Assembly: GCF_000485595.1 (NCBI RefSeq)
Contig: NW_014577428.1
Location: 210,072-263,650 of the forward strand
From: Priapulus caudatus
Lineage: Eukaryota > Priapulida > Priapulimorpha > Priapulimorphida > Priapulidae
Direction of reading: 5' to 3'
DNA: 53,579 bases
The notes below the pieces were generated by a model, which saw only the letters and a list, made by a program, of their open reading frames with translations, did no database searches and was not told the DNA's origin. Positions 1-12,589 of this stretch are shown here, one piece after another. A program made the translations under genes and the position numbers. Numbering within the stretch: the stretch's first letter is position 1; every line of letters begins with the position of its first letter.

Positions 1-246
1 CTCTCTCTCTCTCGCTCGTGCGCTCTCTCTCTCTCTCGCTCGTGCGCTCTCTCTCTCTCTCTATCTCTCTCTCTTCTCTTCTCTTCTCTCTCCATCACCA
101 TCCCCCCCCTCTCTCTCTCTCTCCTCCTGTGGTTCACATACACAACACAAACACGCACGACCCCACTCTCTCTCTCGCACACACGACACACACAAACCAC
201 ACAGCACACACGCACGGCACGCACGCACGGCACGCACGCGACGCAC

Positions 247-281
<35 letters not shown>

Positions 282-303
282 CGTCTCTCTCTCTCTCTCT
301 TCT
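1..303 (+). repeat. CT/CA microsatellite block
   Basis: Almost continuous (CT)n with GCTCGTGCG interruptions at 1-60 and CA/CACG-rich sequence at 135-250. Any reading frame here is an artefact of the simple repeat. Confidence 0.95.
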
Positions 304-2008
304 GACACATACACACTCGCCTAATCGCAAGGTTTACGTAAGTTTTAGCTTGATGAAGTCCGCACCTAAGAACGGCCTCGTTCTGCGTACAGCGAAATCG
401 TACGCAAAATTTACTATAATAACTTGCGTGTTGAGTAAATCGCAACTAAGCAAACGTCGATTGCGATACCACACAAGATTTACGCAAAATATTGTTGCGC
501 GTACACAGCTTGATGAATCATGAATCTACCGCCCGGACCCCACCCGTCATGACATGGCCGCACACGGCATCAGAGCTACTACAGTTTCCAGGAGGCGTGT
601 AACAGGGGGGGTGCGAGGTGCCAGGGGTCCGACCCCCCATGCGTCGCGCAGAAACGCGATTCTGAGGAGTCTAATTTTCAAAAATTATCTGTTATGCTCA
701 TTTAACTATTTTTCAATTAATACGCAAGAATATTTACATAATTAATTTAAGACAATTTAATATACAACAAATAATTTTTTAAATTTAAAAAAAAAAAAAA
801 GGGTTAGGGTTAGCGGTCCACAACTGCAACCTAAAACAGGAGTTTCAGGCACGCGATTTGTAATCGAACAATGGATTGGGAGTTATGCGAGAAGGTTTCG
901 CTGTAACGATGATGTGTACGCACTGCGTATACTGCATTCTGCGCCTAACAAAGGTGTCACTTACGACCATTCGACTTAAATGTTACGTTTATACATCATA
1001 GCAACAGACCTCAGATGCGCCCAGACGCTCTGCGGCTCCTTTGTTGCTTATAAATGTAACAGCAGAAACTTGTAACTCATCTTATTCTGAAGTAATCACT
1101 AATATTGTACGGTCATGGGAGACTAAACTTTCATTCTAACATTTATTATTGCTCGATTTATTTGTAAGATGATCCTTTTAAAAGCCCCTGAATGGTTAAC
1201 TCGTGCAAAGTCGTGTTGTTAGGATAGTGGCCGGAAAACCGTATTTTACCTGTGGTAACGTATGAGAGTATTAAAATGTCACGTGACGTCTGCGCTTGTC
1301 AACCAACCTACGGCCGGCTAATGGAACCGAAAGGCTTCACTTGTGGTTTTCATATTTAGAAACTGATGGGGTGGGAGTCGTAAAGACTACCATCGCGTTC
1401 AAATTAGATGGTCAGTGAACGTAGATTAATATGTCGCGGATACATTCATTTTCGATGAAGGGTATGAAAGCGTATTCTTGAGAAATTCGGAAAATTCGCC
1501 ATGAAATCTACACGCTCCTGGTCATATCTGTATACTGCTATATAGTGGCGATCCAGGACTTCACGGAGGGGGTGGAAACAGGGGGGGGGGTATATGGGGC
1601 GCCCATTGTAGAAGTTTAGATAGCAGGGAGAATGGTGAAATTGAGTACAGAGGCCTACAGCCTTCGCACTTCTGAGAAACAATTCCTTTTTAGTAGAACA
1701 ATTCTTGCGCTTGACAGCGCGGGCACATGATTGAGGTACGGGGGGGGGATATTGAATAAAGCGCCTTATGTGATTGCTTATAAGTGTGAAACTTGGGTGA
1801 AACGTGAAGAGGTGGTGGAGGAAGAAGTATTGTGGTGATCAGCCGCTCCCTGTATTTTTCTGATGATTAACGTGCTTCGTTTAATTAAGTGGCCATAGAA
1901 GTGTAACATATGATTACTTTTGATAATGACTTTAAATAGCACTGAAACATAGGCTAACATGGCATTAACAATATACATGCATACCGTACGGGTAAAGTAA
2001 AAAATATT

Positions 2009-2009
<1 letters not shown>
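304..2009. other. No gene recognised
   Basis: Unique-looking sequence with G runs at 1579-1590 and 1740-1748 and a poly-A tract followed by a telomere-like motif near 800. Short open frames show no recognisable family. Confidence 0.5.
801..813 (+). repeat. Telomere-like GGGTTAGGGTTAG after poly-A
   Basis: Two TTAGGG-type units immediately after an A14 run. TTAGGG is the usual animal telomere repeat. The arrangement could be a chance interstitial motif or a retroelement tail. Confidence 0.5.
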
Positions 2010-2076
<67 letters not shown>

Positions 2077-2105
2077 GTGTGTGTGTGTGTGTGCGTGTGA
2101 GAGAG
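2010..2105 (+). repeat. (GA)n-(GT)n microsatellite
   Basis: About 32 GA units pass directly into GT units at about 2074. Confidence 0.95.
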
Positions 2106-3165
2106 GAGGGAGAGAAAGAGGAAAAAAGAGAGGGAGAGAGAACAGAAGGGCCCTATTATCCTGTTTATTAAGTTTAGTATTTGTAAACACCCCCTCCCGA
2201 GCTGTAAGAACAAGGTAGCCTATAGGCTATAACGCAGGGTAAGGAGTGTGTACAATGAAATGCGATGATGAACCCCAAAATCGATCTGCTGCATGCTCGC
2301 GAATCGCGATGTCGTAACTATAAGTATCTTCGCTCTCATACTGTAATCCATATTGTGTAATCAGGAAATTGTGTAATTGTGTGCTCCTGGTGGCAACTTG
2401 TGGTGAAGTGTGCGGCAAGCCACCACGACAAACAACAACAAAAGCGAAGAGCGGGCGGGTGACCCGAACCAAAGGAAATTTTTTGGTCGGCCTTATTAGC
2501 CAATAAATGATGTGAGTAACCAAGGAATGTATGATGACAAATTTTTCTTCTGCCAAAATCATGATGATTTTAATGAAACAACAACAAGTAAAATATGATA
2601 TAATACAGAAAAATGTGCAAGGAAATGCGGTATTTTTAGGCGTTATTTTTATTTTTATTTCAAACTCGAGGGGGGACACTACACCCCGCGTCCCCGCTCC
2701 GCTCCGTGCAGCGCTACGCGCTGCACTACGCTATGCGCAGCGCTCCGCAGTCACTAACACGGGCGTAAATCCCGGGGGGATGGGGGGATGCATCCCCCCT
2801 GCTCTTGAACAAATATTCCTCCTGAGATTCAAAAAAAGAGAGAAAAAAAGAAAGAAGGAAGAAGAAGAGGTAAGAAGATCCCGATTTACCAGACAGGTTT
2901 ATCAGCGTGGGGTTTAGGTGCTACAGTTCAATGAGGCTGCCACACAGTCGGCAGATTCGTAGATTGTGCAGAATTGGATTGCACGCAACACATATTATGC
3001 TCATAGACTTGAGTTTGTTTACATCGTGAGATTTGAGAAATTTCACCGATTTTACTGCATCTACTCTAGCTATCAAACGCAGCTTTTTATAATAGCTAGT
3101 GTAGGCCTATGGACGTTTGTCGACTCTCTGTAGTGTACGTAGTATGGATAAGTACTTTGATTCAC
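2106..3165. other. No gene recognised; one GC-rich inverted-repeat patch
   Basis: 2670-2815 is GC-rich with GCGCTACGCGC-type short palindromes and GGGGGATGCATCCCCC, probably a transposon end. The rest shows nothing. Confidence 0.45.
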
Positions 3166-3293
3166 TAAACAAACACACACAGCACAAACACGCACACCTC
3201 TCTCTCTCTCTCTCTTTCTCGCTCGCGCACGCACACACACGCACGCACGCACGCACGCACACACACAGTACAGCACAGCACAATCACGCACAG

Positions 3294-3338
<45 letters not shown>

Positions 3339-3365
3339 GCGCGCGCGCACACACACCTCTCTGTT
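3166..3365 (+). repeat. CA/CT/CG microsatellite block
   Basis: Mixed (CA)n, (CT)n, (GCAC)n and (CG)n. Resembles 130-300 in composition and motif order (AACACAAACACGCAC). Confidence 0.95.
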
Positions 3366-3380
3366 TCTCTCGATGTACAC

Positions 3381-3875
3381 ATATACTGACACATAATGAT
3401 TAACATGAGTCAGAAATAAATATATGTAACATCAATGCTTTCTCTGAGGAGTTATTTTGATGCGATTACAGATGAAATGTATACACATGACGCGAATATA
3501 ATTGAGAAAACATACATATTCGAGCAAGTGTAATTTTTTATGCAGCACATGTTGATGTCGACGGAGCACATTCGCAAGGGCGATGTAACGCATATACTGA
3601 CACATAATGATTAACATGAGTCAGAAAAAACTATGTAACATCAAGTGCTTTCTCTGAGGAGCTTATTTTGATGCGACAGTACAGATGACAATGATATACA
3701 CATGACGCGAATATAATTGATGAAACAATGCATATTTAGCCAAGTGTTAATTTAATGGAGGCACATGTTGAGGTCCGACTGGAGCACATCTCCCAAGCGA
3801 TGTAGGCCACTACAACATAATATTAACATGAGTCAAGAATAAATTATAATGTACATCCAATGCTTCAATAGTAAG
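3381..3875 (+). repeat. ~211-bp tandem repeat, about 2.3 copies
   Basis: Copies start at 3381 and 3592 (ATATACTGACACATAATGAT) with a partial third at about 3808. Shared blocks include AACATGAGTCAGAA, CTTTCTCTGAGGAG and ACACATGACGCGAATATAAT. The copies differ mainly by one-base indels. Confidence 0.9.
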
Positions 3876-3896
3876 CATATAGTCAGCCATATAGTA

Positions 3897-3897
3897 C

Positions 3898-3930
<33 letters not shown>

Positions 3931-3950
3931 TAATATATATTTATATATGG
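3897..3950 (+). repeat. (TA)n microsatellite
   Basis: Interrupted TA repeat following the 211-bp tandem repeat. Confidence 0.95.
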
Positions 3951-5370
3951 TGGCTATAATGTTAGCGTATGCTAGCGTATAAATGTTAGCTTAAGTGCGA
4001 TGTGCAATAACCTTTGGCATTGCACGTATTAGTGTAGCCATATTGCAGTGCGTCATCATAGACACTGGAGTGTGACCAAAAGATGGCATTTCTGACCCCG
4101 CCCCCTAACAGGCTGGGGCCGCTCTCCTACATTATAGAACACAGGGTTTTACTGAATAATAAATTATTACAGGAATCTATGTTGGAGATACCCATAAGTA
4201 CCATTATTAAACTGCTATATTCATTTACAAAAATCACGTCTCGTAAGTAATTGCGCATTGCGCTAACACACTGAACGTGCTAGATGTTTAACTGGACTGG
4301 TATATGCAGACAGCACTTACATGCAAGATCTCTTCTTATTCTTAGAGAGGTCTACTGATAAACACTTTATCAGCATGATCTATGCTAGAATTCGCTCGTC
4401 TCATATAAAATCAAAATTTTCGCCAAAATGAGTTTTTCTCGTAGAGTATTGCCATGCGCGAGCACCGTCTTCTGGTGGCAGTATACGGACTGGAAGAAAC
4501 TGGCATAATATATTTGCTGACGGGAAAGAAGGGTGGAGGATTGAGGAAAATTTTTGGCAGAGAAAATAGCTGGTAGTGGTAAAACAAAGAAATGAGGCTG
4601 GAGAGGGGAAACAAGAAAGGAAGGACAAAGGACGGGAGGGGTCCCGTCCCGGCTGGTGGCTCGGCACGGCCGCTTAGTTGAATCGCCTTCGTAACAGAGC
4701 AAGGCTTTTATGTAGATGTCGGAGATTTGTTACGTGGGAATCGTACATGTACAACATGTTCGTTGTTGAGATGTTATTTAGAGCTGGACGACAAGTGGAG
4801 TGGCGCGGTATTGTGAGAGGGAGCAGCGATGGCGGTGCGAGCGTCGAGTAGACGATGCATAGAAAGATCAAAATGACAATTTGAGATTCATTCAGAGACT
4901 TCTACGCCCACGCAGGGTACAGGGGAGAGGCACTATATACACAGGACACTTCACATACACGTCGTGAATCCCCCCCGTGCGCGCATAGCGCAGTAATAAT
5001 AGGACGCACGCGTGCAGATCGTGATAAGGCTGGCATACTCTCCGCGTAGCATTTCACAACAGCTCGTTTCATTAAGCAGCCATATAGCGACGGTAATATA
5101 TATCTGAGAGAACGGGGTATCACTGAACCTGAATCTGTGTGCATGACCGCGCAAATAGATTATTCGCAGGAAGCAAAGAACTTGCATCGGTGGACACTCT
5201 GTTTTATCAGAATATTAGTCAATCAAGCTTCGAGTCAACTTTTTTCGGCGCGACACCGAGATGTTTCAGGCATATTATATATATATAATATTGCCAAGAT
5301 GGCCGTCAGCCGTATGAAAAAGATGGCGCTATGCAATTCCGCACAAAGACTCGTCTATGCTTCTTTCGCT

Positions 5371-5905
5371 ATTAGAGAGAGAGAGGGAGCGTGAGGAGAG
5401 AGAGAGAGGAGAGAGAAAGAGAGCGCGTAAGGAAAAGAGAGAAGAGAGAGAGAGAAAGAGAGAAGAAGATAGAGAGTGAGGGGGAAGAGAGCAGCAGAGA
5501 GAGAGCGCGCGCCGAGAAAGAAAAAAAGAGAGAGAGAAGAGAGAGAGAGAGAAAAAGCGAGGGAAAGAGGAGAACGGAGAAAGAGAAAGAGAAAAGAGCG
5601 AAATAAAAAAGAGAGAGAGAGAAAGAAGAGGAAGATAGAGAGAGAGGGGGAAGAGACAGAGAAAGAGAGAGAAAGAGAAAGAAAAAAAGAGAGAGAAGAG
5701 AGAGAGAGAATGAGATAAAAGCTGAGGGTAAAGAGGAGCGAGAGAGAGAGAGAGAGCGAGAGAACACTGAGAGAGAGCAGAGAGAAAAAAGGGAGAGAAA
5801 GAAGAGAGAGAAAAAGAGAGAGAAAAGAAGGAGAGAGAAAGAAGAAAGAGAAAGAGGAGAGAGAAAGAAGAGAATGAGAGAGAGAGGGGAAGGAGAGAGC
5901 GCGCA
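5371..5905 (+). repeat. Long (GA)-rich polypurine tract
   Basis: About 535 bases almost entirely A and G, with scattered C and T. Long open frames on both strands are low-complexity artefacts. Confidence 0.95.
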
Positions 5906-6701
5906 CGCATAGAATTTAGCGAATACAGCTTCCGTCGGCAAACTCTAGAGGGCAAAGGATATTTCGCACCGCGGGACCTACATCCTGTCTGCCACCTATC
6001 GGGCAAATGATCATCCGCGGTGCGAATAAGGACACATTTGCTGCTATTTACGCACCGCGGGCGAAATTCAAATTGTCAGCTTTTGCTTATATAATATTGC
6101 ACGGCGGCGGACGCCGTGCACGTGCGCCTGAGGCAAACTTCATAATATACGCTTGCGAGTGGCTGAGGGGATGGAAGACTGAGAAAGGCGGCAGGGAAGA
6201 TAGCTGAGGAGCGTAGAGAGAAAAAGGAGGCTGATGCGAGGACAGGGGAGGCAAGGGAAGGACGCGCGGGCATAAAGTAGTGTTTTGTACCCTACATGCT
6301 TTAGGCGCGTCGCCTAATTACAAACACAGGTCTACTGATTAAATGTTTATTATAGAAATCTATGCTGAGATACCCTTTAACCATCTTTAAATGCATATTC
6401 TCACTCAAATAATACACCTCTGGTGAGATATTGCGCATATCGCTAACACACAGACGTACCAGATTGTGTCCTGACCTTGGTATACCAGGCCGGGGACCAT
6501 TACATGCAAAGTCTTCTCCTATTTCTAAATATGTCTACTGATGGAATGTTATTATAATAAATCTATGCTAGGAAATTAAATCTCTTATTTTAAATGGCAT
6601 ACATGTCTGCATGGTTAGTATTGTACAGATCAGTTGCAACGCAGCTGGGGTGAGGAAGAGAGCAGATGCGCGCCGCACACGCCGCAGAGCATCCTATAAG
6701 G

Positions 6702-7094
6702 TTGGTGAACACAGTAGACGCAGCGTCCATAGGCAGCAGGCCTGAATAAGCATCGAACAATATTAATAAAAAATATAAACACTGTTATTGCTTACACAAA
6801 ATACACTTTATTTAAGTGTTGAAATAACTAGCAGATTCATGCTCTATGCTCCGCTGAATTTTTTGCGAGCTGCTATGATGCGAATTTCTACAGAGTAGTC
6901 GGATCGCCGTTTTATGATCACAAAAATTGGCCGACCGGGCGACGCATGGTTATGGAAGTGCCGGGCGCCCTAGCATGGAAATGACACAATTACACAACAA
7001 GACCAATTTTACTTCTAATGCTTCTAGACGTCACGAGGCATGCCTAACTCGCTCATAATGCAAATTAATGCAATCTAGTGCCGATTTCAGCGAA
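6702..7094 (-). repeat. Second copy of the GSK3 3'-end repeat
   Basis: Inverted relative to 27350-27692, with many small differences. It contains AATAAA on the plus strand where the GSK3-side copy has ATTAAA. No GSK3 coding sequence accompanies it, so it is a repeat family and not a gene duplicate. Confidence 0.8.
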
Positions 7095-7815
7095 ATAAAA
7101 ATATGCACAACCGGCATTTTCCTAGTAGGACGAATATGTGGGCAGATATAGTTTGTATCTGTATATATATTATTTGTCTAGTATATTATGATACACACAA
7201 TCGATCCCGCATGTTTATGCCAATATCGTGCGTTCAAGTTGCTATATATCACCACAACCGTGTCGCATTTAGAAGAGCATATTCTAATGCAAGTTTGATA
7301 ATTAAGCCAGTATTTTACGTAGGGCAAGGACCAACTCTATTCGGGATAGAACGACAGAAAATGTGTTGTAAAGTTGGGCCGAGTGGCCGTTGATGCTCAA
7401 TAAGACAGAGTTAAGTGACATACGTGTGTGCGGAATATGGATTGTGAAGAAATAACAGTTCATGCACTTGGGCAGGCGTCGCCTGTAGAAGAAGACTGAA
7501 GAGTATTCGATATATCGTAAATAATATGTACGCTACATACGAATGCATCCAAGGTAATCACGCGACCTCACGTTTATGAGTCCTTCGTCGATGTCCTCAT
7601 GATGGAATTCAGAATCACGAATTCACACTAAATGCAAGAAGTTATTTTTGAGAAATAAAACCACAGCAAACACTCAGCACAGCCTGCAACAGTGTTAGAT
7701 GCCAAAACATGAATGGTCGCCGAGGCATGCGCGCACGACGTAGCGGAGGAATAGCCGACCGAACAAAATCTTGAGTATCAAACAATGTTTTCGTATGTTG
7801 AAGCTGATTCGTCTC

Positions 7816-8113
7816 ACCTAGAGCGGAGAGAAAAGAGAGAGAAAGAAGAGAGAGAGCAGAGAGAGACAGCGAGTGAAGAGAAAGAAGAGAGAGAGAGAGC
7901 GCGGATAATCAAAAAGAGAGAGAGACCAGAGAGAGAGAGAGGGAGAGAAGAGAGACGAGAGAGAGTGAGAGAGAGAGAGGAAGAGAGAGCGCGCGCGGAA
8001 GCAGAGAGAGAAAGATGGAGCAGAGAGAGAGGAGAGAGAGAGAGAGAACGCGCGTAAGGAAAAGAGAAAGAGAGAGACAGGATGTAGAGAGAGAGGAGAG
8101 AAAGACAGAGAGT

Positions 8114-8153
<40 letters not shown>

Positions 8154-8275
8154 AGAAGAGAGAAGAGAGAGAGAGAGAGAAGAAGAGAGCGACGAGAGAG
8201 AGAGAGAGCGCACGAACGGACGAGAGAGAGAGGGAGAAGAGAGAGAGGAGGAGGGAGGGAGAGAGCAGAGATTAT
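7816..8275 (+). repeat. Long (GA)-rich polypurine tract
   Basis: GAGAGA-dominated with GCGCGC interruptions; same strand bias as 5371-5905. Confidence 0.95.
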
Positions 8276-8539
8276 TTGAGATGAGATTAGGTTAGAGATT
8301 TATCTTCAGTTGTCAATGATTGTCATGGGAGAGAGGAGATAAGAAATATGGATGTAGTGGGTGTGGGTTGGCGTCTAGTTGGCGAATTTATCGCTATTTA
8401 CATTTGGTCTTATCGTTATCTTTATTACTACAGCGCACGCTTATTCGTGCTAACACGTGGTTATCTGTTTCACACCACGCACGCACGCGTATATATATAT
8501 TGGTCGCGGATGGTAGAGGAAGTACAGAGGATGATGAGA

Positions 8540-8842
8540 GCGTAAGTAAAAAGAGAGAGTGAGAGGGGGAAGTAGAGAGTTAGAGAGGGGGAAAATGGAT
8601 GGTAGAGTGATGATGATTAGTGCTTGCGAGAGAAGAAATAAGAGAGAGTTTAGAGAGAGAAAAAAAACGAAGGAAGAGAGAGCGAGATGAGAGAGAGAGA
8701 TAATCGAGCGAGAGACAGATGATAGAGAGGCCAGAGAGAGAAGACAAGGAAGTGTGAGAAAGAGTAGAGAGATGAGAAGTAGAAGATAGAGGAAAGATGG
8801 AGAGAGAAAGAAGAGAGTGAGATAGAGAGAGGGAGAGATGAG
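8540..8842 (+). repeat. (GA)-rich polypurine tract
   Basis: Less pure than the other two; followed at 8887 by the same CAGCTTCCGT block that follows the tract at 5371. Confidence 0.9.
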
Positions 8843-11800
8843 CATTTCGCACGGTTCGAAGTCAGAATTTTATCGATAAATATTCAGCTTCCGTTCTGGC
8901 TTAACTCTAGAGGTCAAGGATATTCGCGAGTCCCGGTTCGCGGCAACATCTGTCGCCTACCTATACGGTGGCAAATGATATTCGCGTGCGAATAAGGACA
9001 CATTTGCTGGCTAATTGCACCTGCGTTTGCGAATTTAAATGTCAGCTTCTATATATATACTGCACCGCGGCGGGCGTTGCAGTGGCGCCCTGCGGCAAAC
9101 TTCTTATATTTAACTTGTCTGAGTGGATGAGGGGATGGGAGGACTGAGAGAAAAGGCGGCAGGGGAAGATAGCCTGGGGCGGTATGAAAGAAAAAGTGAG
9201 GCTGAGGTCGAGGGTTACAGGGTAGGCAAGGGGAAGGACCGGAAAGGCCATAAAGTTAGGTGTTTTGTTACGCCTACAAGCTAGGGCGCTTTCGTCCCCA
9301 ATTATAGAACACATGGTCTTCCTGATAACATTGTTTATTTGTTCTATAATCTTATGCTTGGAGGATACGCTCCTAAGAAGCGTATTTTAAGATGCGTATC
9401 CTGGCACATAAATATAACTCGTCTTTGTGAATATGTGGCGCAAACATGGGCACGCTTAACAGTGTGGCGCTATCTGGACGTATCGCAAGGTTTTGCGTGC
9501 TAGCCGGTGGAGTTGGTAATAGAGATGTGTCAGGCGGGCCACCGTCTACAATCTTTGGACGTACCGGTGAGAGTGTCGTCTCCTAAGTTTCATGCAAGAG
9601 CGGGTATGACTTGATAAAAATAGTTATTAATTAAATGCTGTGCTAGTAGAGTACCTCCCGTCCGCCTCATATCGTTCCTGAAATGCATATTTTTGAAGAA
9701 TAATCGATGGTCTTCATCGGGAAGGAGCGCGAGATTATGTGGCGCGGTGGCGCGCGAGCACGTTTCAAGCGTGCCAGTATGCACTGGCGAACTGAACACA
9801 GGAGGGGTGGAGTGGACAGAGCGTAAGGTCGGGAATGCCTGGGCAACGCCACGAGAGAGGCCAGCAGAGGGCAGGGCTGAGACCGTTGGGTATGCATGCC
9901 TAATATAGCGCTCTGCTAAAAGAGATGGAAGAGTTGTGAGACTGAGGAAAGGCGAAGGGAAAGAAGCTGAACGGCGGTGAACACGAATGAGGCTGTAGCG
10001 AGAGACCAGGGTGAGGTAGGACGCCAGGACAGGAGGGGGTGAATTTAGTAGTTTTGTTTCCACCTGCACATTGCGTAGGGAGCGGGCCTGCTCAGCAGCA
10101 AGTCACTTGACAGAGCGACAGGTCGTAGGTGTAGTAACAGAGTTTTATTTCATAAATATAGGTGCTGAGATATCCTCGTAACTATTTTACACATGCATAG
10201 TCCCAATACACTAACGATATGAACTCCTCTGGTGGAGATATTTGCGCAAGCGGCTAACGCACAGCTAACGAGTAGGCAAAATTGCTGTACTGAACTGGTA
10301 TACGTTGCAGCGGGCACCATTTACACGCGTAAGTCATGCCTGTCCTATATTTCTCTGAAGAAGAGGGTCTAACTCGGATGAGAAAGTCGTATTGTTAAAA
10401 TCTAGCGTGGCTAGACTCGGATCAAAGGTGACGCGTGGTTTGCACGCCTACGGGCAGGATGGCGGGCTGAAGGCTCTGGTGCTACTTTGTGCGCGATAGC
10501 GCAGACGCAGGAGGTCTAGATGCAGCGGAATTGTCTTCATATATAGGATCTATGCTTAGACATACCTGCCTCTCAAGAAGTACCGTCACCAGAAATAGGA
10601 TTCGACTCTGGTGCGAGTACGTTCTGCATCGCGCTAAAGCATAACTCAGCGTACGGTCAGATTGTGTACCGAACTGGTATAGGTCGTCTGAGGGGGGCTA
10701 TCTCTCAACAGGCTAGCTTACCGACTGACTTACTGTGCTATGGAAGCAGGGGCTTTCTACCGCCTGGACTGGTGTGTTGTATTGCTATTTATATAACTAT
10801 CCTACTGTCTAGGATAACGTCCGCTCCCAGATTTAGAATTGCTAATTACCCGCCAAGCAAATTCGTCACTTCTTTCATCCGGGAGAATTATTGCGACATC
10901 GAGACCCGTGTCCGAGCTTACAATTCGAAACTGCTAAATAGCTGCTAAGTATAGCTTGTTGCAGGGAGAGAGGGGTGGACGATTGAAGGAAAAACAATGA
11001 AAAGAAATATCTTAAGGGTTGGTGAATATAAGTATGCATGTGGAGCGAGTGACAAGGAAGGCGAAGTGGATGGATCGGACAGAGGATGACAGTGAGACGA
11101 GGTTTGCAACCTACAGGCTTAAGGCTCTCTAGGACATTTAATCAAAGATAGTTGTACTTGACCAGCGTCTTTATCATATAATCTATGCCTGAGATACCCC
11201 CCAGCTGTAGGTGTGAAATGGCATCATCCATGCACAGAGTATATCAGTGCATGTAGCGCCACTAGCGCGATATTCTGCATGCCGCTAGATTCCACTTAGT
11301 AGTCGAGCAATGTGTACGGACTTTATAAGGCAAGCGGGGCACCCTACCAGGCTATGGCGTTCTACATCTGTTCAATGAAACAAGGTCCTACTGAGCGATT
11401 TTATCATGGTGAGTTAAAATGCCTGATGCATAGGATTCGCTCGCCTCTCGCATACGGCGACTTAAAATCTAAGTAATTTCCGTTCAAACTGAGCGATCCT
11501 CTGGTATAGATATTGTGCACGGCGCACACTAACGTAGTCAGATTGTGCTACAGACTCGGTCATAGGGTACTGTCCTAAGGTCGGTCTGAGATACCCTGAG
11601 CCAGCTTTCCTAATGTCTGGATGAGCGCCAGTGACCTCTTCTTTTCCCCCGTTATTCGCCTCGTGCCATGTCCGTATATTATTGAAGAATAGATCTGCAA
11701 AAATGAAAAAATACGTAGGAGCAATCTGTGAATCATAGAAAAGATCGCAGAACAAGAAAGTAACACGTGGATGTCAGAGATTGCTAATGTGGCACGCACC

Positions 11801-12141
11801 AGCCGCCTATCCACGTCTACTGATAATTCTCACCGCTTAACTCTACGTTCAACGGATTTGGCGCGCCGACCACAATCGAGTCTTAATCAGGTTAGGGCTC
11901 GGCCGCTTATCCCAGGTTAGCTCAACGGCCCCTCATCATAGGCGTCCGAGGACGGATCTAAGACATAACCGAGCTTTAGCTTAATCGAGCTTGAAGACCA
12001 CCTCGGTATAGACACTTAACCCGCGAGTAAAAATTTCAAGCATCTAGATCGATTGCTACCAGCCAAATTAAAATTGTATTCGTGAAGACGAAAAATACTA
12101 ATTAGTATAAATTGCAGACGTTACCCTTTCTTATACACCAG

Positions 12142-12327
12142 GTGTGGATAAATCCCAACGCTCCGCCAGTAGAAGGTGGACCAGCTCGGATTCATCAGGT
12201 CACGCGCCTGGGGCCGGAAGGTTGGATGGCAGAACAGACGACGCGCTCGACGCAAGGATCGCGCGCAAGTTTCCGACACAGCGATCACACTATGCACCAC
12301 AGCGCATGCGATTCAGCATGTATCATG
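12142..12327 (+). CDS. Exon-like segment, unrecognised
   Basis: A GC-rich 186-bp stretch in poorer surroundings, bounded by a pyrimidine-rich acceptor (CTTTCTTATACACCAG ending at 12141) and a good donor (ATCATG|GTGAGT at 12328). Two frames are open throughout. The more protein-like one starts two bases in and gives a basic, serine-rich sequence including DKSQRSASRRW, LDARIARKFPTQRSHY and RMRFSMYHG. I recognise no family and saw no neighbouring exon. It could be a true exon, an exonised repeat or chance. Confidence 0.3.
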
Positions 12328-12589
12328 GTGAGTTAGGTTTGTGGATAATCGGAAAAAATAGGATGGCCTACCATGGAAACAATGTGAAAGAAACGGTAGA
12401 AGATAGAGAGACAGACTGATCGATAGAGAGGCAACCTTGGAAACAGACAAAAAGATTAGAAAAGGCAGATTGCTAGATAGAGAGGATAATGATGTTACAG
12501 ATCTATTGTTAGTTATTGTTTATCACCAAAATCTATGGAGTCATTTACGTAGCGGATAGTTTTTTTGTGTAGGTAGGATTCCTCCTCAG

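Larger units (their letters stand above)
4120..11600 (+). repeat. Degenerate composite repeat array
   Basis: Several blocks recur in the same order and orientation. Block 1 (ATCTATGCTGAGATACC-like) lies near 4172, 6358, 9350, 10160, 10546 and 11182. Block 2 (TTGCGCAT-GCGCTAACACAC, then CTGGTATA) lies near 4250, 6432, 10245 and 10625. Block 3 (GAGGCTG in a purine-rich stretch ending AAGGAC) lies near 4594, 6227, 9198 and 9988. Polypurine tracts precede a shared CAGCTTCCGT...AACTCTAGAGG block at 5929 and 8887. The copies differ by numerous one- and two-base indels. Similar minus-strand frames in blocks near 4500, 6150, 9150 and 9950 follow from the repeat and are not genes. Confidence 0.7.

Noticed and set aside
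5329-6006. 225-codon and related Ser/Leu/Phe-rich frames
   Set aside because: Low-complexity translation of the (GA)n tract; equally long Arg/Glu frames exist on the other strand.
6702-7094. A GSK3 processed pseudogene or duplicate
   Set aside because: Similarity covers only sequence beyond the stop codon and includes no coding exon, so a shared repeat explains it better.
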